Shown: positions 10,401 through 21,950 of the stretch, one piece after another | Numbering within the stretch: the first letter of the stretch is position 1 | How the letters are laid out: each line of letters opens with the position of its first letter | Origin: Cornus controversa | Lineage: Eukaryota; Streptophyta; Magnoliopsida; Cornales; Cornaceae | Assembly (NCBI GenBank): GCA_026545225.1 | Contig: CM048849.1 | Coordinates: 58,237,836 to 58,301,835 of the forward strand | Direction: 5' to 3' | DNA: 64,000 bases | The notes under the pieces: generated by a model | What the model saw: the letters and a program-made list of their open reading frames with translations, nothing else | What the model was told of the DNA's origin: nothing | Database searches by the model: none | Translations under genes and position numbers: made by a program

Positions 10401-12868
10401 TTTTGTTCATTTAGGTGATGAAAGCTCTTGAACAGATGACAAAAGGGGTTGATTGGGGAAAACTTGATATACTTGTGGTGGATATGCCCCCAGGCACTGG
10501 TGATGCTCAGATTTCTATTTCTCAGTGGCTGCAATTGTCAGGTAGGTAAACAATATAAACATAGTTTCAGAGGTTTTGAAGTTTTCAATTTGAGGACCAA
10601 CTTGGTGAGGCTCAAGTAAAATGTCACAAAGCACACTATGGCTTAGAGAAGTTTACATTATTCAGAAAACTTGAAATGCACCCCTTGCAACCTTGCCAAA
10701 TATCAAAGGATAATTCATTCTTTTCAATTTTCCATATCAATTTAACTTGCAACTTTGTAAGCAGGACTTCTTTTGCAGTTACCTCATTCTGGGTTTTGAA
10801 GACTTACACCACTTTTAAGTAACAATTAGTATTGCCACGGATTGATGTTTCAGGCAATATAGAGACAGGTTAATTTTAACATCTCTCTGTCCATCTGTCA
10901 TTAACTTAATTTGTGATGAATGATGAATTTAGCTCGAGTTACATAATAGCCATACATATTGAAATGCACATCCTCACATTAGAACAACAATGAATTGTTA
11001 ATAAAATATGGATTAGTTTGTAAACAGTTGAAGGTTAAAGAACACATCTTTCAGAGTACATAAACACACTGAAAACGAGGAGATGTTCTGACTTTAAACT
11101 ACAAAAAATAAGACAAAAACAGAATAAAATTGGAATTGTTTCATTCCCCATCCCAGGTGTCATGGAAGCATCCCTAAATTGAGTTTTCGGTTTTTTTTTT
11201 CTTTTCTCTTGTTTATTTATATTTGGTATAATAATTGGTCATGTAAATAATAATTGTTGGTTTATTGGTAGGTGCATTGATTGTCTCAACTCCTCAAGAT
11301 GTTGCGTTAATGAATGTTCGAAGAGGAGTGAATATGTTCTCTAAAGTCGAAACTCCTGTATGACCATTTCTTCTGCATGTTATCTCTAAATATGTTGGTA
11401 ATTACATTGAATATGATGTAGAAATGATCTTAATTAGAGTTGCATAAATTATTTTTCTCTTCTGCTGATGAGATTTATAATATCAGGCTTTAATATTAGT
11501 TGCAATCTTAATGTATGTATTAGTTAGATACCATGTGAGATAGAGGAAAACTCCAAAATTTTCACACTCGCTTATGCCTTGTATGTTTTTTGCACCTTAA
11601 ACATAATAGTATTTTTTTTTTTGCTAGGTAAAATCAATCACAAAAAAGCACTAAAGTAGGTGCAACGAACCATAGGCAAAACATATGGAAGTAGAAAGAG
11701 GAAAACAGTTACCCAACTGAAAAATAAAATTACCTATGAAATATATGAAAAAGTCCTTAATGATAAGCAACACATCCTCACATTTATTTTTATATTTCAT
11801 TACATCTACAAACTGTTTTTGTAGATGGTTTATGTTATATAATGATTTCACATTATTATTATTTACTATGTAAGTTTGGATTTGCTGTTAATCATCTTTT
11901 TCTAAGAAGTTTGGCTTCTCCAACAGATTTTGGGAATCATAGAGAACATGAGTTTCTTTAGTTGTCCACACTGTGGTGAGCCTTCACATATTTTTGGGTA
12001 AGGAGGGGCTCGTAAAATGGCTGATGACATGGGATTGGGATTTCTCGGTGAGGTATGCTTTCTAATTTGATCCTTCAGGATATCTGGTTATAATATGTTA
12101 GTTAGGAAATTGAACATGTCTAATCAATAGCCATATAACATGACCCATGTAGGGGTAGAAATAACCGTGCTTTATTCTAGTCTTATGTCTCAATCTTTCT
12201 TGTCCACCCATACCCCTCGTTCCTCTGCCAAACACCAGTGAGGAAGAGAGTGAGTGAGCAACCTTCCTCAAATTCCATTTTTATGATTTGATGTTCAACA
12301 TGTGATTTGTTGCATGTGAGTAGGCCTGTGTGTGTGTGCAAGCACAGAAACCCTAACATTTGTGCGTGCATGTGGATAAACCCTAATGCACTTGCTGCCT
12401 CTCCCCATAGTTTACTCCTTTTGTTCCATGGGGTTCTTTCCTTTTACTTAGGAAGCTCAAGCTCAATTCTTACCCATGAATTTGTCAAATTCTTTTGTCC
12501 TCTTATGCTCTGCCACAATAGAGAAAGACTCTCTCCCAGTAGAGCACGTGACTTGGTTTACGAGAGCTCCTTCATGGAAGCCCGCTCATAAATCTTTTGT
12601 CATACTTGTTTATGTTGCTGTCAATATTATCGCCTTGGATTCTGCTCTTGCGATTGCAAACAGAAATTTTGATGCATTTCTCTGTTATAATCAGTCTGTT
12701 CTTTTACTGTTTTAGATACCACTGGAGATGGAGATAAGAAGTAGCTCTGATGAAGGATTCCCTATGGTAATATCAAAGCTTGATTCAGCAGTCACTAAAG
12801 CATATGGGGATGTGGCTTTACAGATTGTCAGCAGACTTGAAGAATTGGCCAAGGAACAACAAATTTGA
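7208..12868 (+). pseudogene. INDH: INDH-like mitochondrial Fe-S P-loop ATPase (NBP35/Mrp family), probably inactive
   Basis: Seven exons can be placed with GT..AG borders: 7208-7340, 8374-8496, 10057-10154, 10415-10541, 11272-11357, 11927-12052 and 12716-12868 (846 nt, phase consistent throughout). The family (INDH/Ind1/NUBPL) delivers Fe-S clusters for assembly of mitochondrial complex I. Recognisable blocks are GVKDIIAVASGKGGVGK (Walker A), [65 protein letters not shown], and SCPHC (the CPxC cluster ligand pair). Damage: no in-frame ATG (the ATG at 7195 is in another frame and soon meets TAA); the Walker A Ser is Cys (GKGGVGKC); LLDAD-type motif reads LLGAN; and TAA at 11999-12001 (codon 214) falls inside FG-KEGAR. 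Other splice choices cannot be excluded, but three independent lesions suggest a pseudogene. Confidence 0.8.
7393..7434. repeat. (AT)n microsatellite in intron 1 of the INDH-like gene
   Basis: About 21 uninterrupted TA/AT dinucleotides, 50 bp downstream of the first exon's donor site. Confidence 0.95.
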
Positions 12869-13666
12869 CCAGAAATAAACTTGTAAAACTTTGTACTTGT
12901 TGGCTATGAATTTTGCTCAGTTTTTCTTCTGTATTTTTGACTCAATATGTCTGAGTTTTACTTGTTACTGTAGAAAGAAAAGATTGAGTAAAACGCAGAG
13001 CTAGTCAAATGAAACAGTTGTTTGAGCTTGCCTTGATTACGAGTTGAGTCTGGATACAAGTGTTGCAACTCGGTTTGGTTAAAACTAAACTTTAGCGTAT
13101 TCTCAAGTCAAAACTCAAATTAGAGTTTGATATCAAATTATCAAGTCAATCACAAGTTGTCATGTAATCAAAAAGTTGATGTACACTTGGCTGTGTGACA
13201 GCTTGTGATTAACCGAGACTATGTAATGATTTTTCATTCGACTTTCATATTTTAAAAGAATAACATGACATAATTGCTTGTCAAAATATTATTTTTTCTT
13301 CTTAAATATATTCTAAAAAAAGTACTTGAATAACGTGTCATATATTTCATTACAAGGGATTTGAGTAGCAAATTGAGCAATGCAAATCCAAATTTTGAGA
13401 GACTCGAAATAATCATTTAAGGATGGTTTTTGAAGCTATCCACTCCCTAATCAACCATTTGAGAGTTTGAATATCTTCCACAATGATGAAAACTTTACCA
13501 TTTCTTTCGTACCAGAGGCTACAAATTTGAGTCGGTGATGTATTTGATGAGACATTTCCCAGTATCTCACTCTTGTAGAGACAAAATTTTCTCTGATAAA
13601 TTTTTTTCTTCTATATACATGAGGTGCAATTTCATCACATTTACTTTAAAATTCATCACTTTAAAT
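12869..13666. other. Intergenic, no gene recognised
   Basis: The first part is presumably the 3' untranslated region of the INDH-like gene. I see no repeat with definable ends and no coding signal. Confidence 0.35.
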
Positions 13667-14319
13667 TAGGGGTGCCAATTTGTGTTTCCGTGTCACGTCG
13701 ATGTACGAGTATTTTACTAAACAGTTCAACCCTAACCTGACCCATTTAATAATCGTGACACTAACTCAAACCGTTAATTAAACGTGTTACACGTGTCGAT
13801 TCGTTTAATAAACATGTACTATACTGACACGACTCGTTTAATAACATTTTTAATCCGTTTAATTTATATGATATGAGTTTCTCCTTCCCTAAAAATTTCT
13901 CTGAAGATCATATAAAAAATAAAATACATATTTATTCATAAACCCTAAAATCAAACTATATTATAAACTTTATATCTATATATAAACTCCAAAAACATAC
14001 TAAGGTGATTCAACAACTCGGAAGACACCATAGTAATCTCATCCTTGCATTTTATGTCTACATTAGTACTGTAAACAAACAAATAAATTACAAACAATTA
14101 AATGTATATAACTATGTATAGATAAGTTTTAATAAAACTAGAATATATGACTAACTCATGTCACAATAGTGTCGCGGATTAGACAGCTTAGATCTAAATC
14201 TAACACAATTTTTGTGTGTCGTGTTCGTATCGACCGTTTATTAAACGTGCCGGTTTATCTCAAATTCAAACACGTTTAACTCGTATCGTATTCGTGCCTA
14301 ACCCAATTTTATCACTCTA
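13667..14319. mobile_element. hAT-type MITE (653 bp) with 8-bp target duplication
   Basis: The left end is TAGGGGTGCCAATTTG; the reverse complement of the right end is TAGAGTGATAAAATTGGG. The element is flanked by CTTTAAAT (13659-13666) and CTTTAAAC (14320-14327), 7 of 8 matching, as expected for hAT insertions. The interior repeats 'cgtttaataaac' and 'cgtgtcg' words and codes for nothing. Confidence 0.75.
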
Positions 14320-15071
14320 CTTTAAACGAAGAAATCCACCATAATGGTAAAATTTCACAAATTTAAACTCTCTAATAATTTACCACTTCTTTAGTCACAA
14401 AGTAACATTGTTTTATTAAACAGGTGATTGTTGTTTTTGTGCACGGTAGGAGCATAAAAACACAGTTGGTAAAGAATTGTTCAGAAAAATAAGTAAAAGG
14501 AATGGCACTCTTCAAGCTAGCTGATTGAGTTATTAATGCCTAAATAAATCTTATGGCTATAATTGATTCAAGCCAACCAGCTTAAACAGAGTTTTTCACA
14601 AGAAGATAGAAAATCAAATGACAGTTATGACAATGATAATGATTTGTGTCAGATAAACTCTCTCACGGTATGTCTTTTTTGAAATAATCAAATACAGTAA
14701 CTTATTTAGAACTTTTAGTTATTTTCTATAAGAATTAATAAATTAAAAAAAGTTCAATCTTTTCTGTAACAATAATACTGCTGCATTCTTACGAATATGA
14801 TCATTTTTCTGTTTTCTTCAAACTCCACAACACATGCAACATAAAAAAAAAAGATAAAAAAAAGGAAATATCATCCAAAAAGCTTCGATGAATTTACTAT
14901 TAATATCATTAGTATTAATTAATTTACTATACTATTTGTCAATGTATAAGCTCGATCTCCATGTAAAATGTAAAATCATAATCCATGCAGAAAAAAATAC
15001 CTATTAATTAAGTTAAACCCTAGCTATATATATACTTCTCAAAATTAGGGTTTACAAATCAGATAAAAGAA
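14320..15071. other. Intergenic, 3' side of the first MADS-box gene
   Basis: AT-rich, with no repeat or gene recognised. The last 100 bp or so are likely the 3' untranslated region of the minus-strand gene that ends at 15072. Confidence 0.35.
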
Positions 15072-15716
15072 CTAATAATAACCAAAATCAAAACTAGTTC
15101 CTTGGTACCCCATAGTATTATCAAAAGGATCCACTGGAACATCGAAAGCCATGAAACTTGATAGAGAAGAGCTTGCCATCGCCATCGCATCCGCTTGACT
15201 CACTACATTCTTCTTCAACAATTCCAATGAAGCAATATAGTGCTCAAGCTCATGCAACCCTAATTCATCAATATTGGTCTCATCCCACCAACACCCTTTT
15301 TGATCACTATTCTGAGATGTAGATGTCGACCCTTGTGTCGATTTTTCTTGCTCCATTTGGGCTTCTAACTCAACCAAAACCTCAAAATACTTTTTGCTGA
15401 GTTGTTGCACTCCGAGCTCATCACCATCAACATCATTTGGTGAGTTGACTGTGGAAGAATAATTAGGATTTCCGGCATTATTGAAACGATCCAATACTTT
15501 GTCTGCGGAGGGGCTGCCAAAGGAGTAGACCTTGTCGGCCGGTGACTTCACGACGATTGCAACTTCGGCATCACACAGTACACTCAGTTCACCGGCCTTC
15601 TTGAAGAGTCCGACCCGGCGCTTCGAGAAGGTGACATGTAAGTTGCTTTTCTTATCGATTTTCTTTATCTCGATCTTTTGACGCCCAATGCTGTTCTTCT
15701 TCGCCTTGTTCTCCAT
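15072..15716 (-). CDS. Type I (M-alpha) MADS-box transcription factor, AGL62-like
   Basis: Intact one-exon ORF of 214 residues; single-exon structure is usual for type I MADS genes. Residues 11-70 form the MADS domain: GRQKIEIKKI, VTFSKRRVGLFKKAGELSVL, CDAEVAIVVKSPADKVYSFG, with the basic DNA-contact helix and the FKKAGELS core intact. A VLDRF motif follows, as in the AGL61/AGL62 group. There is no keratin-like K domain. A short coiled region (YFEVLVELEAQMEQEKS, about 110-126) and a second helix (ELGLHELEHYIASLELLKKN, about 151-170) follow, and the C-terminus is Ser/Phe-rich. Known members act in the female gametophyte and endosperm, often as heterodimers; that role here is inferred from the family only. 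It is one of three related copies within 7.5 kb, all on this strand. Confidence 0.92.
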   Translation of the reverse strand: MENKAKKNSIGRQKIEIKKIDKKSNLHVTFSKRRVGLFKKAGELSVLCDAEVAIVVKSPADKVYSFGSPSADKVLDRFNNAGNPNYSSTVNSPNDVDGDELGVQQLSKKYFEVLVELEAQMEQEKSTQGSTSTSQNSDQKGCWWDETNIDELGLHELEHYIASLELLKKNVVSQADAMAMASSSLSSFMAFDVPVDPFDNTMGYQGTSFDFGYY

Positions 15717-15774
15717 CTCTCAACAATAGTGTTAGGTTAATCTTCAATTCAACCTTACTATAAGAATACTCTCT

Positions 15775-16035
15775 CTCTCTCTATATATATATATATATTT
15801 TCTGGATCTTCTCTCGACACTGAACAAAAGTTTTCTTAGTCTTCAATCAAACCCTCCTAACCTGCACTATAAGGATACTTTCACTCTCTCTCTAGCTCGC
15901 TCTCTCTCCACATATATATATATATATTTTCTTGATCTTCTTTCTATAATGGTGTATTTTATATATATATATATATATATAGATATTTTCTTGATCTTCT
16001 TTCTATAACGGTGTATTATATATATATATATATTT
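15775..16035. repeat. CT and (AT)n microsatellites upstream of the MADS gene, partly duplicated
   Basis: CT runs and TA runs alternate. The phrase 'tttcttgatcttctttctataa(t/c)ggtgta' occurs twice (about 15928-15957 and 15986-16015), as do 'caatagtgttaggttaatcttcaattcaacc' and a similar stretch. This indicates a local tandem duplication of about 60 bp in the promoter region. Confidence 0.6.
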
Positions 16036-16122
16036 ATTTTGATTAAAATTGGTAAGTTTTGTTCGCAATATTATGACACGCTCTAAAAGATACGGAGTAC
16101 ATATAAATATATATATATATAT

Positions 16123-16290
16123 GGGTAAAGTGCAAAAAATTCTCCCGCTATATGATAAATGTGCAAATACCCCTTGTGCGCAAAATCTCCTGCATTTTTT
16201 AATTTGTGCAAATAAAGACAAATCTTTAATTTGGGAGAAATTAAACAATGAAATAACTAAAGTACCCTTACTTAATGATTTTTTTTAGGG
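16123..16290. mobile_element. MITE family A, copy 2 (inverted, partial)
   Basis: It begins GGGTAAAGTGCAAAAAATTC, then CCGCTATATGATAAATGTGC, and continues with the reverse complement of the right half of the copy at 5666-6018 (shared: aatttgtgcaaataaagac and aaatctttaatttgggag). Only about half of the element is present. It is inserted beside an (AT)n tract. Confidence 0.6.
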
Positions 16291-16440
16291 TAAATTACAC
16301 TGACCTTCATTGAGGTTTGATCTAATTATACCTGGCATCAAACTAATTGAATTTGTTACAATAACTTCCCCTATAACAGAAATGAACTAACCGATATTAA
16401 CTTTTGAGTAAAATGTCTATTATACCCTTAATATTATATT
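16291..16440. mobile_element. Fragment of a GGGTAAATTACAC-type MITE
   Basis: Starts GGGTAAATTACACTGACC and continues with 'gaggtttgatctaattatac', the style of the Mutator-type MITE at 27410-27675. The matching right end was not found. Confidence 0.4.
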
Positions 16441-16703
16441 GATATAAAAATTAAAATATTTATATATATAAAATGACAATTTTTTCCATCTAATATAATA
16501 TTTACTATATTATATATATAGTAAATATTATTATATATATATGTGTGTGTGTGTGTGGTACTTATTTAAAAAATTAATTCAGATGAAACAGTGGTCTGGC
16601 TTCTCGGATGGTCCAGTATGCCTTGGGTAATATTAAACAGAGTTGGGCACCAAGAACTGCTACGAATTGGACCGGACCCACCAAAGAAGTCTTAGAATGC
16701 CTT

Positions 16704-16799
16704 TTATTTACTAATTACTATTTAATTAATTAACATGGACATTGGCTTGACTTATTTACTAATTACTATTTAATTAATTAACATGGACATTGGCTTGAC
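16704..16799. repeat. Perfect 48-bp tandem duplication
   Basis: Two adjacent copies (16704-16751 and 16752-16799) begin 'ttatttactaattactatt' and end 'acattggcttgac'. They look identical, so the duplication is recent. Confidence 0.9.
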
Positions 16800-16972
16800 T
16801 TCTGAGAAAGTTTCATGGTTGTCAATTAAGGGGTACAATTATAGAAGAACAATTAAATATATATAAAATAAATAAATAAATAAATAAAGATATCTTTCTA
16901 ATTTGATAAGGCAATTATATGAATATGGAAACTATAATCCTATTTTGAAAAAGAGAACAAAATTGGTAAGAA

Positions 16973-16975
<3 letters not shown>

Positions 16976-17014
<39 letters not shown>
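16976..17014. repeat. (AT)n microsatellite
   Basis: About 19 TA dinucleotides. Further TA tracts lie at 17395-17422 and 17694-17714 in the same non-coding stretch. Confidence 0.95.
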
Positions 17015-17017
<3 letters not shown>

Positions 17018-17109
17018 AGCACAGAATTCTAGCGATATACCATATTAATTTTTCTATAGTCTTGAAAGAGAACAAAGAGAACAAGGAGGATATCAAAGAA
17101 AACTTGTAA

Positions 17110-17390
17110 TACTGTGAGGTGAGTAGTATTCTATTTTTTTTTTTTTACAATAATTGGCATATTCAATAATTCTATTTTTATATACATGAAATTTATATAA
17201 ATAATTCTTTTTATTTTTATCGAAACCAAAGATGCATTAAACTGTATAATGCCTATACACACACATATTTGTAAATATAAATAGGTAGAAATAAATCATC
17301 TAATCTTTTATTATTATTAGGGTTAAGTGTAAAAAAACAACCTCACTGTTCTCTCTCTCCCTCTAAAATTGCTTTCTCCGTAGATTCTCT

Positions 17391-17428
<38 letters not shown>

Positions 17429-18179
17429 CAAGCATCTCTATGTCCAAACTAAGATGAAGCATAGCACCAATCACATACTACTATAGTAAACTGCAATCAC
17501 AGGGAAACTGTAGTCAGAACAAGGAGAAACTAGTCAATAATTTGAATCTATTATGTTATTATATTGTTGAATGCGACACATAATTAAACAAAACTTTTGA
17601 AGTTTCGGCAGTGACGGCAAATCGAGACTCTTGTCACTGGGCAGCCAAAGTTTCAATCATCCAATCAATTAAAAATACTTTGTATTAATCACTGATATAT
17701 ATATATATATATATAAAGGAAGTGGGTTCAGGAAGAAGATAGATTGGGTTTGGTTCTCCAAGAAGAGGTTAATGGGTCTGTTATGGTTCTCCAAGAAGAG
17801 GTTATACATGTAATGGAATTTCACTGCTCAATTTGGCAGCACTCATTTCTGTTGAATCTATGGATTAAATTGGTGTCAACAGAATTTCAGTTCTATTAAT
17901 CAAATGTGTATACGTACAAATTTATATGTGTATATATATACACACACATATCATCCAAGAGAGAGAAAGTGTGAAAAAAATGTGAATAGTGGTTGAAGCA
18001 TAGTCAAACAAGAGCAAAAATATATAGATAATTGAAAGGGGTATTTTTGTCGTTGAAATGTCGTTGGCTGAAATTTTGTTTGAGCGTTGAAGCCATAGTG
18101 AAACTTGAAATGGCCAAGTAGTGATGGTGTTATGAGTAGATACACCTCAATGTCTGTGAGAGTTTGCTATATATTATAG
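17110..18179. other. Intergenic; microsatellites only
   Basis: Contains the TA tracts at 17395-17422 and 17694-17714, and a short near-duplicate 'ggttctccaagaagaggtta' at about 17752 and 17785. No gene was recognised. Confidence 0.4.
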
Positions 18180-18517
18180 ATGATATATCCTCTCGAAGTT
18201 TCTGCTTTCTCAAATAGCATTGACAATCTTTTGATTAAGTTGATTCACTTTAGCCTCCTGTGAGATTCATCAAGCTCAATAGTACCACCAAAAGGTTGTT
18301 GATCTTGATTTAGAAACCGTTGCACGACAGAATCCACATTGGGGTTTCCATAAGAGGAGGGCTTGCCTCCCGGTGAGAAAGCAATAATGGCGATTTCAGC
18401 TGAAAAAAGAGTAGAAATCTCATTTGCTTTCTTGAAATGCCCAGTTTTTCGCTTTGAGAATGTCACTTGCCTCGAGCTGTTCTTAGTTATCACCTTCATT
18501 TCAACTTTTCGTCGACC
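18180..18517 (-). pseudogene. Broken type I MADS-box gene
   Basis: Minus strand from about 18517 reads [70 protein letters not shown], then LDESHRRLK and TGA. This is a MADS domain closest to the gene at 21951-22571 (shared GKPxSxxxP, VQRFLNxxxQP, ExHxR). The initiating Met is gone: the triplet before GRRK is Phe and no ATG is in a suitable place. One frame over, after the stop, the family text continues as VNQLNQKIVNA, matching VNELNQKI of the intact gene, so a frameshift ended the frame near 18245. The rest of the C-terminus is absent. Confidence 0.8.
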
Positions 18518-19860
18518 GAATGAAATATATCTTGTGTTCCAAAATAATCCTTTATTGTGTTCTTAAGAAAAAAAGATGTTCCGTGATATTGAAGAACCAA
18601 TCTTAATTTATACAAGTTAGTAACTTGGGTTTGGGATAATTTGTAAAATACATATGTTTGTGACACGGAGGATAAGTTACAAAAAATCTGTGACTTTTTA
18701 TTATCATCACTAATATTATAAAGTGACTTTTTTAGAGTGGAAATGGAGTGAATTGTATTTTTATTTCTTTTCGCAATTCTTTCTTGATTTCTTTCATTAT
18801 TGTAAAAGTATTTATCAATAATTTTGTTTGTTGATTCAAGAAATATGTCTCCTTCCTTTTCTATGAACATGAACTTGGGAGAAGAGGAATGGAATGTTTT
18901 AATTTGGACCATGTAAAGAGGAACTTGGGAGAAGAGGGCAGGAAAGCAATGTTTTGAATATATATACGTTGTATTTGCCTCACAATTCACAAATAGGTCC
19001 ACAATGATTATTATTGGATTCCAATCCTTCATTTGGGAAGTTCTTAGTATCTTTCTTGTTGTGTGTAATTGTTTGCATTATGAAAAATTGAAATCTTTTG
19101 TTTGGTATAACTAATATAGCTTGACCATGGAAGATTTTGGAAAGATATTTGAATTTGAAATAACATTATCTACCATGTACAAAAGAATTGTTGCTATTTT
19201 GTTACTCCTTAACATTACATCGTCTACTGCTGTGTAGTCATCTAGAGTTTAGATAAATATTAGATTGCCTAATAAGGGAATTAATGGCCAAATAGATTGA
19301 AAATTAATCTGTTTTTATTAATTTGGCGAAAACGCAGCGCGCAAAGTTCAGTCAAGATATTTAAAAATTTTATTACTCGAACTTTTTTTTTTGGATCCAG
19401 GAGAAAGTTACAATTTATGGAAAGTGTCCTTGGCCTAGGCCAAAGGCGACGTGTTGCGTGTTTAAAATTTGAGAGCAGCTTTTTCAAAAAATGAGATTAA
19501 AGTTTGTTGACATCCACCTCTTTCAATCCCGCTCACGTGGGAGTCTTGTGGCATCGGTGTAACGTTTTATTTATTTATTTATTTTTTTAATAAGCCTATA
19601 AACAAGTCTCTAAAACATTGATATATAGAAGAGCATTGTTGATTTTTAGAGTTTACCACAAAAGTTTGTGACCGAATGTATTTTCTCTCCTTTCAAAGTA
19701 AAAGAAAGAGGGTTCGAGTCTCTCCATTGGAGAAATTAATTAAAATTACACGGGTGTTACACTCGGACTTGTTCAGTCCATGTGATTTGTGGAGTTTTGT
19801 GCATGCCCAAGGAGGCTAGTCTTACCCAAAGAGGGGTTACCTTCTAAAGCACGAACACTT
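18518..19860. other. Intergenic, no gene recognised
   Basis: A 178-codon open frame on the minus strand at 18496-19032 overlaps the start of the MADS pseudogene. It is rich in N, K, S and Y with no domain, as expected of chance ORFs in AT-rich DNA. No repeats with clear ends were seen. Confidence 0.4.
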
Positions 19861-19866
19861 CACTGA

Positions 19867-20000
19867 GGGTGCCGTATCTGTATCGGACACTTGAACACTC
19901 CTCGAACATGTGTCGGACACTTAGTAGAAGTGTCTTACATTTTTCTTTTTAGGACACTTCTCGGACACTCCTCGAATACGTGTCGGACACTTCGTAACAA
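19867..20000. repeat. Degenerate 'TCGGACACTT' repeat
   Basis: The words 'cggacacttgaacactcctcg', 'atgtgtcggacacttagtag', 'tctcggacactcctcg' and 'tacgtgtcggacacttcgta' form two diverged copies of roughly 60-70 bp. The wording is related to the array at 23085-24080 and the element at 24225-24790. Confidence 0.5.
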
Positions 20001-20029
20001 TGATGTATATTCAAGTATTTTGAAAGAAA

Positions 20030-21389
20030 ATTATGTGCGACTAAGTTATGATTAAAAATTCAAGCTAAATATATGTAGATGATTTATCTATTTTTGTTTA
20101 TAAATTTGTTTGGTTCTTAATTGATTGATAATGAATTGAAGTATTTTAGTAATGTAACTTTTTTGTTGAATAATTAATATATATTAATATATTCTGTTAT
20201 TATTTTCTAGTTTCTGTATCATCAAGTTCGTATTGTGTCATATATGTGTTTCGTGTTCGTGTTTGTGCTTCCTAGCATTCTCCTCTCGATAAAAAGAAGA
20301 AAAAAAAAATTCTCATATACTTCTAGGATTAAAATCATAATACCCAAGTAACAAATTAAAGAGAACCATAAATATCCCATGTTCTCTTTCCAAATATTAT
20401 TCCAGATTGTTAATTTCACCTTAAGGAACTTTATTCTTTGTGACCCCTGTTTAAACTTCGAAACTGGGAGTAGTAGAAGATGATATGATCATGCACAACC
20501 TAAGATGCGGCAATGCCAAGACTTCTATTTTGTTGTATACATGGTCACTGAAACCAATGTAATATATTAAAACCATGCACTGTACAATGCTAATACAGAG
20601 TAATGGTATTGGTATTGTGAAAAGTAAAATTAATCATTTAATACATCATTCAATTCAGGTTGAATATGGGGAGAATACGTTTCTTGTCATGATTGAGAAA
20701 CTATTTGAATATTTTGAATATGGCGTTGCTATGTAAACCACATTTAAACAAGTTGTTAGTTACGTTTTGGATCAGCAACCCTTTTTTTGTTTTCATGTTT
20801 AAAATGTGTTTGATTGTTGTATAAATAAGATTACGTGAATGTGTTGAGTTAGCATAACAGCACAATAAAGATCTCCGAAGTACTCAATAAATTTTTAATG
20901 TAAACGTAACCCAAGTGTGACAATTTTTGACCAATTTTGAACTAGTCACAACTGAAGTTGTTCATGGCCTCTTATCCCAACATAGCAGACTGACTGTATT
21001 CACCGGGTTGCTCCTCTGTCATTAAAGGGAGGCTAGTCCAATGAACAAGACTCTTATCATTACGAACTATGTGAAGAGTTAGATGTACGCAGGTCTATCT
21101 TTACTTGGAGAATGATTGTTTCTTTCTTAATTTCAAACTAGTGACATTCATGTCACAAGTTGTGTCAAGTTTTGCCCTCTGGTTGTTCCTCTGTCATTGT
21201 GGAACTTAAACTAGAGATTACATAAATTTTAAAAAACTAGAGCTATTCAGTCAGCAAATAGATGCAATTCACCATTTAAAAAAAAAAGCAATTCTAACCC
21301 CTTTGTATAACCCAAAAAATGAGACTTTTTCCCTGACCTTTTTTGTGCTTAAGGCTAGAATGAGAATGAAGATCAGTTCAAAACTGTAA
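20030..21389. other. Intergenic, no gene recognised
   Basis: AT-rich, with no coding signal and no repeat with definable ends. Confidence 0.35.
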
Positions 21390-21709
21390 TGGTATGTTTG
21401 GTAAAGGGAAATAAGACAGTAAGAGGAAAGAGATGAGAGAGAGAGAGAGAGCAAGTTTTCATTGTTTGATATAAGAAAAAGTTGAGAGGGAGGGCAAGAT
21501 GGGTAGATGAGGCATTCTTCTCATCCTATCATTTTTCATCTCTCCAAAGTGGACTCCCAGGAAAGAAAGAAAATGATAAGTACATTACCTACTATTTTTT
21601 TTTCACTCAATTAAATAAAAAGAGATAAAAACACATTTTCTTTCCAAGTATGTTTCCCTTCCAACCTTCCTTTGTACTCATTTTTCAATCCTTCGTACCA
21701 AACAAAGCA
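21390..21709. mobile_element. PIF/Harbinger (Tourist-like) MITE, 320 bp
   Basis: The left end is TGGTATGTTTGGTAAAGG; the reverse complement of the right end is TGCTTTGTTTGGTACGAAGG. TAA flanks both sides (21387-21389 and 21710-21712), the 3-bp target duplication typical of this superfamily. The interior is non-coding with a GA tract. Confidence 0.65.
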
Positions 21710-21895
21710 TAAAAGAATAGGTGTTGACACTATGACTAAATATTTTGAATTATTTGATAAAGAATTTAATCCAAATAATGTTGAATATTATGTCTATTAT
21801 ATTACCTGTGTTGGAAAAATATTCAATACGGACAGGAGAACCATACCAGCGAATACCAACACTAATCAACGGCAACAATGTCATAGATTTTGTAA

Positions 21896-21898
<3 letters not shown>

Positions 21899-21942
<44 letters not shown>
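21899..21942. repeat. (AT)n microsatellite, 3' side of the MADS gene
   Basis: About 22 AT dinucleotides ending only 8 bp from the stop codon of the minus-strand gene, so it would lie in its 3' untranslated region. Confidence 0.95.
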
Positions 21943-21944
<2 letters not shown>

Positions 21945-21950
21945 TATTAA

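Noticed and set aside
12307-12715. Overlapping plus-strand ORFs in intron 6 of the INDH-like gene
   Set aside because: No domain; lie between well-supported splice sites of exons 6 and 7.
18496-19032. 178-codon minus-strand ORF upstream of the MADS pseudogene
   Set aside because: N/K/S/Y-rich translation of AT-rich DNA, no domain, overlaps the pseudogene start in another frame.
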